From positions 1-7,774 of the forward strand of contig JACQVC010000048.1 of the NCBI GenBank assembly GCA_016209995.1: 7,774 nt of DNA. Direction: 5' to 3'. Within the stretch, counting starts at the first letter, position 1. Every line of letters starts with the position of its first letter. Source of the DNA: Gemmatimonadota bacterium (lineage in GTDB: Bacteria > Gemmatimonadota > Gemmatimonadetes > Longimicrobiales > Gaopeijiaceae). The notes under the pieces are model-generated. The model saw nothing but the letters and a program-made list of their open reading frames with translations, did not search any database and was not told the DNA's origin. Positions 1 through 5,877 of this stretch are shown piece by piece. A program made the translations under genes and the position numbers.

Positions 1-501
1 GAGCAAACCCTGCGCCAGATCGCCGTGCGGATAGAACCGCCGCAACTCGCGCTCGAAGTGGATCCCGGTCACGCCGGACAGCGCGTTACGAGCGGCCGGT
101 GAGTGAATCCCCGGCAGTCGCACCCAGGAGCGGTCGGAGCGAACGGCCCGCTGGGCCTGCGCGCGCGGAATCCCGAGCACCTCCGCCAGCAGGCGAGTCA
201 CGCCGGCGGGATCCGCCAGCTCCTTGGGCGCGACCGCCACGCGGTAGACCTCCTGGCTGATGGCAAGGGGCACGCCATCGCGGTCCAGCACGACGCCCCG
301 AGGCGCCGGCACGTTTTCCGTCTTCTGCTGCTGCTGCTCCGCGCGGCCACGCCAATGCTCTCCCTCGATCACCTGCAGCTGGAATCCCCTTGCCAGCAGC
401 CCCAGCGAGACCACGGTCCATCCGTAAAGGATGACCCGCCGCCTGGTGGGACTGCGCGTGCGTGCGCCGCGTGCGCGCGACCGAGCTTTCTCTCTTGTCA
501 T
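1..501 (-). CDS. ftsI: Class B penicillin-binding protein, septal transpeptidase FtsI/PBP3 type (5' part only)
   Basis: This is the N-terminal 167 codons of a peptidoglycan transpeptidase of the division septum; the rest lies beyond the left edge, so no catalytic Ser motif is visible. I read it by reverse-complementing bases 1-501, which are open throughout. It has a very basic cytoplasmic tail (residues 3-22, mostly Arg), one membrane helix at about 23-41, then the start of the PBP dimerisation domain with the family signature RGVVLDRDGVPLAIS (68-82). A QQQQ run precedes that signature. The ATG at 501 overlaps the ftsL stop as ATGA, so translation is probably coupled. Position directly after ftsL in a dcw cluster supports the septal FtsI rather than the elongation PBP2. 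The family is certain; the exact subtype is inferred from context. Confidence 0.92.
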   Translation of the reverse strand, partial: MTREKARSRARGARTRSPTRRRVILYGWTVVSLGLLARGFQLQVIEGEHWRGRAEQQQQKTENVPAPRGVVLDRDGVPLAISQEVYRVAVAPKELADPAGVTRLLAEVLGIPRAQAQRAVRSDRSWVRLPGIHSPAARNALSGVTGIHFERELRRFYPHGDLAQGLL

Positions 502-782
502 GGCTCCGCGTACGAAAAGATCAGGATCTCCGCCGACGTCGGGACACGCATCCGCAACCGCCTGCGTGCCTCCGGCACCACACGTGCCCGACTTTCCAGG
601 TATTGCCCCCGCTTGATCTGCTCCGTCAGCGCCGCTTCCGTGAGCGCGCGGTCCGTGCGGACCTGCGCCAGCTCCGCCAGCAGCTCGCGCGTGCGGGCCT
701 GCCGCCACGCCACCAGAGCCAGCGCCGCCAGCAGCGCGCACGCGGCCAGCACCGTAGCCAGCGAGGCCAGAAATGACCTCAC
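498..782 (-). CDS. ftsL: Cell division protein FtsL (small bitopic membrane protein)
   Basis: This 94-residue protein fits FtsL, the divisome component that pairs with FtsB and FtsQ and helps activate septal peptidoglycan synthesis. A very short cytoplasmic end leads into a hydrophobic helix at about residues 4-25. A charged, leucine-spaced segment predicted to be a coiled coil follows (about 28-68), and the tail ends in PTSAEILIFSYAEP. Sequence identity in this family is always low, so the call rests on size, topology and position between rsmH and ftsI. I chose the GTG at 782 because it overlaps the rsmH stop as GTGA and has GGAGG five bases upstream. An in-frame GTG at 797 would add five residues. 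The stop overlaps the ftsI start by four bases. Confidence 0.82.
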   Translation of the reverse strand: MRSFLASLATVLAACALLAALALVAWRQARTRELLAELAQVRTDRALTEAALTEQIKRGQYLESRARVVPEARRRLRMRVPTSAEILIFSYAEP

Positions 783-1762
783 GCGGCCCTCCGCCACGCC
801 CTGAGGCGCGCACTCCGGCTGCGCGGATTCGACGCCAGCTCGGTGGCCGCAGGGCGCAGAGCGCCACGCGTCAACAGCTCGCCCAGAGGCCGGCCCCGAC
901 AGCGGCAGACGGGGAACTCCGGAGGACACACGCACGCCTTGCTCCACTCCCGGAACGCCTCCTTCACCATGCGATCCTCGAGCGAGTGATACGCGATCAC
1001 GACCATCACTCCCCCGGGCTCGAGCACGTCCCGCAACCGAGGAAGCGCTGCCGCCAACGACTCGAGCTCGCGATTTACCGCGATCCGCAGCGCCTGAAAG
1101 ATCCGCGCCTTCTCGCGAACCGTCGGACCTCGCCCGTACGTCGCGCTCAACGCCGCCACTAGATCGTCGCTCGTGGCGAAACGCGCCGTTCGCCGGCGTC
1201 GCACGACCTCTGCGGCCAGCGCCCGCGACCTCCGCTCCTCGCCGTACTCACGAAACACGCGCGCCAGCTCCTCCGCCGACGCCTCGTTCAGCAGATCCGC
1301 CGCCGTCCGCTCAGCGCTCCCTTCACCGCTGCCGGTCATCCGCATGTCCAGCGGCGCGCCACGCCGAAACGTGAAGCCTCGCGCCGCGTCATCCACCTGC
1401 CGTGAGCTCAGCCCGAGATCCAGTAGCACGCCCGCTACGCTCCCTGCCTCGAGTCCCAGCGCTTCCACGGCGTTCGCATAGTCCGCCTGACGAAGCCGCA
1501 CGCGCCCTCCGAATCCACCTAACCGCACGCGCGCCGCCTCCAAGGCCTCGGGATCTCGATCCAGGCCCGCCACGCGCGCGATCTCGCAGCGCGCCAGCAA
1601 GGCCGCTGCGTGACCCCCGGCCCCCACCGTCCCGTCCACGTACAAGCCGCCCCGCTCCGGACGCAGAAGCTCCATGACCTCGGCCACCATCACAGGCGTG
1701 TGAAACGCTGCGTTGCCGCCGCTCGGCCGCTGTGACCACCCCCGCTCGGCTCGACGCCCCAT
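779..1762 (-). CDS. rsmH: 16S rRNA (cytosine-1402-N4)-methyltransferase RsmH (MraW)
   Basis: RsmH methylates N4 of C1402 in the ribosomal P site using S-adenosylmethionine. At 327 residues it is close to the usual ~310. Signatures in order are HTPVMVAEVMELL (21-33), the SAM loop DGTVGAGGHA (43-52), the acidic D68 after the second strand, LLDLGLSSRQ (113-122), ARGFTFRRGAPLDMRM (127-142), FREYGEER (170-177), FQALRIAVNREL (222-233), YHSLEDR (258-264), a four-Cys patch (277, 279, 286, 288) and the C-terminal NPRSRSARLR (312-321). The reading frame stays open upstream into mraZ, but the ATG at 1762 with GGGAG upstream gives the correct N-terminus. It lies 35 bases after mraZ and overlaps ftsL by four. 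I see no missing key residue. Confidence 0.96.
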   Translation of the reverse strand: MGRRAERGWSQRPSGGNAAFHTPVMVAEVMELLRPERGGLYVDGTVGAGGHAAALLARCEIARVAGLDRDPEALEAARVRLGGFGGRVRLRQADYANAVEALGLEAGSVAGVLLDLGLSSRQVDDAARGFTFRRGAPLDMRMTGSGEGSAERTAADLLNEASAEELARVFREYGEERRSRALAAEVVRRRRTARFATSDDLVAALSATYGRGPTVREKARIFQALRIAVNRELESLAAALPRLRDVLEPGGVMVVIAYHSLEDRMVKEAFREWSKACVCPPEFPVCRCRGRPLGELLTRGALRPAATELASNPRSRSARLRAWRRAA

Positions 1763-1797
1763 TAGCACTGCTCCCAATCGCCCACCTCGCTCACGCT

Positions 1798-2229
1798 CTA
1801 CGCGAAGATCTGCGCCGTGAACTGCTCGAAACGCCGCGCACCTTCCCGCACCGATGTCTCGAACAGCGCCGGCGTCCACAACTCGATGCGGTCCAGCGCA
1901 CCGACCAGCAGCACCCGCCCATCCAGCTTGGCCGCCTCGTGCATCCACGCCGGTATCAGGATCCGCCCTTGCTTGTCCGGGACGACTTCCACCGCGCTCG
2001 ACGCCACCCACACCACGTAGTCCCTCGCCTCCGGCTGACGCCGCTTCAGCTCCAGAAGACGTTCCACCACACCCTCCCAGGTGGACTGCGGGTAGAGCGT
2101 CAGCGCGGGCGCGTGCACCTGCGCCAACACGAAGCGCTCCTCCGCCGCCTCGCGCCTGAACGCCGCCGGCAGACTGACCCGTCCTTTGGGATCGAGCTGG
2201 TACTCGTACCGCCCTAAGAAACTGTGCAC
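1798..2229 (-). CDS. mraZ: Transcriptional regulator MraZ of the division and cell-wall cluster
   Basis: MraZ is a ring-forming DNA-binding protein with two SpoVT/AbrB-type half-domains that regulates its own dcw operon. The 143-residue length is standard. The two conserved half-site motifs are DPKGRVSLP (13-21) and DKQGRILIP (85-93), and DRIELW (113-118) closes the second domain. Translation starts at a GTG (2227-2229) giving MHSFLGRYEYQL, a canonical MraZ N-terminus. No Shine-Dalgarno sequence is evident in the roughly 45-base leader, because that leader is occupied by the phased repeats described separately. It is the first gene of the operon, 35 bases ahead of rsmH. Autoregulation is strongly suggested by the repeats between promoter and start codon. 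Confidence 0.96.
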   Translation of the reverse strand: MHSFLGRYEYQLDPKGRVSLPAAFRREAAEERFVLAQVHAPALTLYPQSTWEGVVERLLELKRRQPEARDYVVWVASSAVEVVPDKQGRILIPAWMHEAAKLDGRVLLVGALDRIELWTPALFETSVREGARRFEQFTAQIFA

Positions 2230-2234
2230 GTTTC

Positions 2235-2279
2235 GTGGGTTAGAGTGGGACAGAATGGCAAATAGTGGTAATCAAGGGG
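2235..2279 (-). promoter_or_regulatory. Putative MraZ-binding repeat array in the mraZ leader
   Basis: On the plus strand five 5-base G-rich units occur at exact 10-base steps: GTGGG at 2235, GTGGG at 2245, ATGGC at 2255, GTGGT at 2265 and AGGGG at 2275. The known MraZ target in E. coli is TGGGN units separated by 5 bases, the same 10-base period. The array sits between the predicted transcription start and the mraZ GTG, so bound MraZ would block early transcription. The two units nearest mraZ are perfect and the others degenerate. The G-rich strand here is the one opposite the mraZ coding strand. Confidence 0.72.
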
Positions 2280-2280
2280 G

Positions 2281-2309
2281 AAGATACGCGCGATGTGGTG
2301 ACGGGTCAA
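2281..2309 (-). promoter_or_regulatory. Predicted sigma70-type promoter of the mraZ-rsmH-ftsL-ftsI operon
   Basis: On the minus strand there is a TTGACC -35 box (2309-2304, five of six consensus bases), exactly 17 bases of spacer, and a TATCTT -10 box (2286-2281, four of six). The predicted start is near 2274, giving a leader of about 45 bases that contains the phased repeats. Confidence 0.65.
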
Positions 2310-2392
2310 GAGTTTTGCTGCGACGGAGGATGGGGCGATTCGAGGGCATGGCGGAGGGGCTGGGCGGGGTGCGAGCGGACTCCTGGACCCGC

Positions 2393-2433
2393 AAAAGCAG
2401 CGGCGCCGTGAGAAGTCGTCCTCACGGCGCCGC
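2393..2433 (-). terminator. Intrinsic terminator of the TPR gene
   Basis: A perfect 13-bp inverted repeat, GCGGCGCCGTGAG (2400-2412) and CTCACGGCGCCGC (2421-2433), encloses an 8-base loop. Read on the minus strand, it is followed within three bases by TTTT (2396-2393). It lies about 46 bases after the TPR stop codon and upstream of the mra promoter. It would therefore insulate the dcw operon from read-through. Confidence 0.82.
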
Positions 2434-2478
2434 AACTGCCTTAGCCGCTCGCCCGATGCGAGCCGGGGCTACCCGCGC

Positions 2479-4224
2479 TCAGCCGCCTCGTCTGATAATC
2501 AGCTGCTGGATCTCGATGTTCGTCTTCACCGCATCCAGGAACGTGGCCATATCGATCCTCTGGCTGCGCGCGTAGTTTTGGGAGCTCTGGAACAACTGTT
2601 GTGCGCGCTGGAAGGCGGGCAGCGTCTTACGAGCCGACTCCACGGTCTGCGGCTCCGAGTCGGTCACTGCGATCTGGTAGATGGAGAACCCGGTCCAGAA
2701 GTTGAGCATTTCGCGGGTCTCCGGCTTCTCGACGGATGGCTCTGCGAGCGCGAAGACGCGGAGCGCATAGGCGAATTCCTTTGGGGTCACACCCTTCGTG
2801 TGGCCGTGAGCGATGAGGAGCATCGCGACGGCATCGGACGCCTGCTCACCTCGCTCGGCAGCCAGGCGCAGCGCTGCGGCGGCCTCCTCGGCCCTCCCCC
2901 GCTCCAGGAGCCACATGCCCTTGCGGACGGCCAGATTCGCGTACGCCGCATCCCGGATGGCAAGGCTGTCGAGTGCGGTGATGGCGTCGTCCATGCGACC
3001 GACCTTCTGGAGCGCGTCCGCATAGAAGGACCAGAGCAGCGCCTCGTCGCCGTGAGTCCGGAGCACCTGTTCGGAGAGCCGGATCGCCTCGTCGTAGTTC
3101 TCGAGCGACATGTTCGCGGCAACCATGTTGCGCAGCAGTGCGATGTCGGTCTCGGCACCCTTCGCCGCGTAGACGTGCGCGTAGGCGCCCAACGCCTTGC
3201 GGAAGAGCTCGGCCGCCTCGAGGGAAATCGTGGTTTGCGAGCCGCTGCCGCTCGCCGAGGCGCTCATCTTCACGGCGGCGCTCATCGCGAAATTACCAAG
3301 CTGCTCTTGCAGCTCCACCTTGGTCGAATCGAGCGCTACGCCTTCCTCGATGAGTAGGGCGGCACCCGCGGGGTCGCCGGCCACGGCGAGGTCGTAGGCG
3401 ATCTTCATGCGCACATTCGCGTCGGCGGGATTAAGCTCGAGGTACTCGGAGTAGTACCGGCGCGCCTCTTCCTCCTGACCGAGCTGGGCGGAGAGGAAAC
3501 CAGCGGTCTGGAGGGCGCTCTCGTGGATCGGGTTCAGCTCGAGGACCCTTTTCATCTCATCGAGGGCCTCTTGATTGCGCTCGAGCTTCCACAGTGCCTC
3601 CGCGCGGTTGTAGCGCGTATTGATGGAGCTGGGGTTCAGGTCGATGGCGCGGTCGCACGCCGTGATAGCGTTTTCCCATTGCTGACTGGAAATGTAGTCC
3701 GCGCAGAAGACGGCGTACCGGACCGTCTCGACGTACTTGCCGAACTCCGCGGCGATGTGCTGCGCGGCCGGCGTGGGTTCGCGCTCCGTCGCGGCGAACG
3801 CGGGCACCTGGAACTCCTCGCCCGAAGTGGGGTCCACGAACTTGGCGTCCACTTCGAAACCGGTCGCAGTCGCCTTGTAGCTTCCGCACATGACCAGCTG
3901 CACGTTGATCTGCGTCGCTAGCTGGCGGGCGGGGATGCACGTGAGCTTGTCTTCGTCGAGCCGAAACTTGCGAAGGGCCTCGCGCAGCTCTCTCTGCGGT
4001 ACGGCTGTGTGTGTGGCGAGCTGCGAGATGAACTCGCGGAGCTGTTCCGCCACATCCTCGCCGAAGTTCTTCCTCAGTTCGCCCTGTGGCTCCAGATTAG
4101 GTACAAGGACCCGGTACCTCGACGATGCCTCTTGCGCGACGCCGCTAGCGGGCAGGAGCGCTGCGAGGGCTAACGCGCCGAGCACTGCGAGCACAGGAGT
4201 TCTTGTTGATCTGCTTCCGTCCAT
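2479..4224 (-). CDS. Secreted TPR-repeat protein with an N-terminal CsgG/TolB-like domain
   Basis: I do not recognise a named gene. The 581-residue product begins with a signal peptide: basic MDGSRSTR, a hydrophobic core at about 9-25, and a probable cut after GVA30. It should therefore be periplasmic or outer-membrane associated. Residues about 35-165 resemble the small alpha/beta domain of CsgG/TolB-type envelope proteins: a strand RYRVLVPNL, a helix, NVQLVMCGSYKA, then FEVDAKFVDPTSGEEF. TPR units follow at about 170-200, 201-234, 235-268 and 269-301, with ALDEMKRVLELNP and ARRYYSEYLELNP typical helix B ends. After a Ser/Gly-rich linker (321-332), further repeats run at about 362-460. Cysteines at 96, 113, 174 and 190 could pair. 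The ATG at 4224 has GAGG six bases upstream. The gene is monocistronic, with its own promoter and terminator. A scaffold role is inference. Confidence 0.88.
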   Translation of the reverse strand: MDGSRSTRTPVLAVLGALALAALLPASGVAQEASSRYRVLVPNLEPQGELRKNFGEDVAEQLREFISQLATHTAVPQRELREALRKFRLDEDKLTCIPARQLATQINVQLVMCGSYKATATGFEVDAKFVDPTSGEEFQVPAFAATEREPTPAAQHIAAEFGKYVETVRYAVFCADYISSQQWENAITACDRAIDLNPSSINTRYNRAEALWKLERNQEALDEMKRVLELNPIHESALQTAGFLSAQLGQEEEARRYYSEYLELNPADANVRMKIAYDLAVAGDPAGAALLIEEGVALDSTKVELQEQLGNFAMSAAVKMSASASGSGSQTTISLEAAELFRKALGAYAHVYAAKGAETDIALLRNMVAANMSLENYDEAIRLSEQVLRTHGDEALLWSFYADALQKVGRMDDAITALDSLAIRDAAYANLAVRKGMWLLERGRAEEAAAALRLAAERGEQASDAVAMLLIAHGHTKGVTPKEFAYALRVFALAEPSVEKPETREMLNFWTGFSIYQIAVTDSEPQTVESARKTLPAFQRAQQLFQSSQNYARSQRIDMATFLDAVKTNIEIQQLIIRRGG

Positions 4225-4327
4225 GGTACGCCTCTCCGCCGGCTGGCTGAACTGTCGCCCCGACGAGCGGTCGCCAGGGCGTTACCGACATACTCTAATA
4301 CCCAATCGCGGGCAAAGGTTCGCCCGC

Positions 4328-4370
4328 CGTTAGGAAGATTCGGACCGCCAAATGTACATCGCTCGTTAGG
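4328..4370. repeat. Two direct copies of CGTTAGG in the divergent intergenic region
   Basis: CGTTAGG occurs at 4328-4334 and 4364-4370, 36 bases apart in the same orientation. The second copy lies in the spacer of the predicted TPR promoter. The first lies just downstream of its predicted start, positions that would suit an operator pair. Chance is not excluded for a 7-base word. Confidence 0.35.
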
Positions 4371-4379
4371 CGAGGTCAA
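4351..4379 (-). promoter_or_regulatory. Predicted sigma70-type promoter of the TPR gene
   Basis: On the minus strand a TTGACC -35 box (4379-4374) and a TACATT -10 box (4356-4351, four of six consensus bases) are separated by exactly 17 bases. The predicted start near 4344 leaves a leader of about 120 bases before the ATG at 4224. The -35 hexamer is identical to that of the mra promoter. Confidence 0.6.
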
Positions 4380-4394
4380 CCAGATGGATAATGT

Positions 4395-4409
4395 CGCGCG
4401 CGCGCGCGC
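4395..4409. repeat. (CG)7 alternating dinucleotide tract
   Basis: Fifteen bases of strict CG alternation lie between the TPR gene promoter and msrP. Such alternating purine-pyrimidine tracts can adopt Z-DNA under negative supercoiling, and this one sits between divergent genes. They are also prone to length change. A functional role is inference only. Confidence 0.5.
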
Positions 4410-4499
4410 AAGGACTCCTCGACGGTAGGCGGAACCTGGGGGGACTTTTGTAGATTCGCTTGGGCGAACGGGCGCGTGGCGAGAGTGCGACACCCTTAC

Positions 4500-4505
4500 A
4501 GGAGG
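4500..4505 (+). promoter_or_regulatory. Shine-Dalgarno sequence that fixes the msrP start
   Basis: AGGAGG is followed by six bases and then the ATG at 4512. This favours 4512 over an in-frame ATG at 4476, which would add 12 residues and has no comparable site. Confidence 0.85.
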
Positions 4506-4511
4506 CTCGAG

Positions 4512-5642
4512 ATGGCCAACCGTAGCGAAGCGAAGGTCAGCGAAGGGGCCGGGAGAAGGGTGGGTGGAGGAGCGGATGGGAGTGGTGTGGGAGCTAACAT
4601 TCTGATTCGTCCAGGCTGGTGGTTGCCGGAGCGGGAGGCGACGCCCGAGAGCGTATACTGGAACCGGCGCTCATTTCTACGGGCCGCCGGGTTCGGCGCG
4701 ACGGCGCTCGGGCTCGGCGGGCTGGGTGGGCTCAGCGCCTGCGGGCCCGGGCTGGGCCGCTCCACGGACGGTGGCGCTCCTCAGGGCGCAGCGCAAACAC
4801 CGGCAGACCCGTTGGCCACGATTCCCGCCACGCCCACGGCCGATCTCTACCCCTCGGCGCCTCGTGACCCGAGATTCACGCTCGACCGGCCGATCACGGA
4901 TCGCGTCGTCGCGGCGAGCCATAACAACTTTTACGAGTTCCTGACGGACAAGGGAGACGCGTGGCGACACACGGGACCGTTCCAGGCACGCCCGTGGACC
5001 GTGGAAATTGCGGGCCTCGTGGACAACCCCGGAGTCCACGACGTCGCGGACCTCGAGCGCGAGTTCGGGCTGGAGGAGCGCCTCTACCGGCATCGCTGCG
5101 TCGAAGCCTGGGCCATGGCGGTGCCGTGGACGGGGTACCCTTTGAGCAAGCTCATCGCGAAGGCGCAGCCGCTCTCGGCCGCCCGCTACGTTCGCTTCGT
5201 GAGCTTCTATGCGCCCGAGCAGGCCATAGGTCAGCAGACGCAGCCCTGGTATCCCTGGCCGTATTACGAAGGACTGCGCATGGACGAGGCGATGAACGAG
5301 CTGACCTTCGTCGTCACTGGCGTCTTCGGGGCCCCCTTGCCCAAGCAGCACGGCGCGCCGCTGCGGATCGCGACCCCGTGGAAGTATGGCTACAAGAGCG
5401 CGAAATCGTTCCTGAGAATGGAGTTCATCGCGGAGCAGCCGCCGACGCTGTGGAACGACGTGGCACCCGACGAGTACGGCTTCTATTCCAACGTGAACCC
5501 CAATGTCCCGCATCCCCGTTGGTCGCAAGCGACGGAGGAGCTGATCGGCACCGGCGAGCGCCGGCCTACGCTCTTGTTCAACGGCTACGGCGAGTGGGTA
5601 GCCGACATGTACGATCCGCAGCTGCTGACGTATCGGAGCTAG
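4512..5642 (+). CDS. msrP: Protein-methionine-sulfoxide reductase catalytic subunit MsrP (YedY), Tat-exported molybdoenzyme
   Basis: MsrP reduces oxidised methionines in envelope proteins using a molybdopterin cofactor. The 376-residue product matches the family along its length. It has a Tat motif NRRSFLRAAGF (twin Arg 52-53) after ATPESVYW, a hydrophobic stretch ending LSAC (Cys77), HNNFYEF (137-143, cofactor region), RCVEAWAMAVPWTGYPLSKL with Cys196 as the molybdenum ligand, PWKYGYKS, DEYGFYSNVNPNVPHPRWSQ, and a C-terminal RPTLLFNGYGEW. The ~50 residues before the twin Arg are longer than in E. coli. The LSAC sequence resembles a lipobox, so the enzyme may be a Tat-exported lipoprotein. 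No msrQ (haem-containing membrane partner) follows. The gene is divergent from the TPR gene and convergent with the ATP-grasp operon. Confidence 0.95.
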   Translation: MANRSEAKVSEGAGRRVGGGADGSGVGANILIRPGWWLPEREATPESVYWNRRSFLRAAGFGATALGLGGLGGLSACGPGLGRSTDGGAPQGAAQTPADPLATIPATPTADLYPSAPRDPRFTLDRPITDRVVAASHNNFYEFLTDKGDAWRHTGPFQARPWTVEIAGLVDNPGVHDVADLEREFGLEERLYRHRCVEAWAMAVPWTGYPLSKLIAKAQPLSAARYVRFVSFYAPEQAIGQQTQPWYPWPYYEGLRMDEAMNELTFVVTGVFGAPLPKQHGAPLRIATPWKYGYKSAKSFLRMEFIAEQPPTLWNDVAPDEYGFYSNVNPNVPHPRWSQATEELIGTGERRPTLLFNGYGEWVADMYDPQLLTYRS

Positions 5643-5663
5643 GAATAAGCCGGTCAGAGGATC

Positions 5664-5678
5664 AGAGGTTCAGCCTCT
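5664..5678. other. Small inverted repeat after msrP
   Basis: AGAGG (5664-5668) and CCTCT (5674-5678) can pair around a 5-base loop, 22 bases after the msrP stop. Two tandem TCAGAGG units (5654-5660, 5662-5668) precede it. The stem is short and has no T-run, so it is at best a weak terminator. Confidence 0.25.
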
Positions 5679-5688
5679 CGTCTACTCC

Positions 5689-5775
5689 ATGACTCGTCCC
5701 GACGTAGTCGTCATCGGCGCCGGTGTGATCGGCTGCGCCGTGGCCCGCGAGCTGGCCAGTCGCCAGCTCTCCGTA
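5689..5775 (+). pseudogene. Remnant of an FAD-dependent oxidoreductase (glycine/D-amino-acid oxidase type), 5' end only
   Basis: Codons 1-29 read MTRPDVVVIGAGVIGCAVAR then ELASRQLSV. This is the classic dinucleotide-binding strand-loop-helix of DAO/ThiO-type flavoenzymes, with GxGxxG at residues 10-15. Family members continue with a second strand ending in an acidic residue (LVxE) and a Gly/Ala-rich helix. Here the frame instead runs into a low-complexity Arg-rich stretch that matches nothing expected, and it stays open to 5967 only by overlapping the oppositely oriented GNAT gene. I found no continuation in the other plus-strand frames. No Shine-Dalgarno precedes the ATG. A truncated gene is most likely; an assembly junction near 5776 is the main alternative. 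Confidence 0.65.
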
Positions 5776-5877
5776 TCGGCGCGGAACGCCCCAGCCATGA
5801 GAGTGATGAGTCGTCCCACGAGATCTCTCCCGCGGGGCCGCCGACGGCGCAGGCGGCGCGCGCCGTGCGCCTTGTCA
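5776..5877. other. GC-rich junction region between the oxidoreductase remnant and the GNAT gene
   Basis: I see no convincing gene here. It contains palindromes GAGATCTC (5820-5827) and CGGCGCGCGCCG (5854-5865), and a GCCGCC/GGCGGC inverted repeat (5837-5842 and 5852-5857). These could fold downstream of the GNAT stop on the minus strand, but no T-run follows, so terminator function is uncertain. This stretch probably contains the breakpoint that truncated the flavoenzyme gene. Confidence 0.35.

Noticed and set aside
322..336. CTG triplet run in ftsI.
   Set aside because: It encodes a short Gln run (QQQQ) in an intact frame and is not an expanded repeat.
1763..2011. Upstream extension of the rsmH frame by 83 residues.
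   Set aside because: It overlaps mraZ almost fully, and the RsmH family N-terminus fits the ATG at 1762.
2578..3357. A 259-codon plus-strand open frame.
   Set aside because: It lies wholly antisense to the TPR gene, which has a signal peptide, repeats and control signals; this is a high-GC shadow.
4328..4370. GTTAGGC-like words resembling integron attC core sites.
   Set aside because: Both copies point the same way and no paired inverse core is present, so an attC hairpin cannot form.
4387..4392. GATAAT as a possible -10 box for msrP.
   Set aside because: Five of six bases match, but no acceptable -35 lies at 16-18 bases and it is about 120 bases from the start codon; too weak to annotate.
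4677..5528. A 283-codon minus-strand open frame.
   Set aside because: It is antisense to the clearly recognised msrP.
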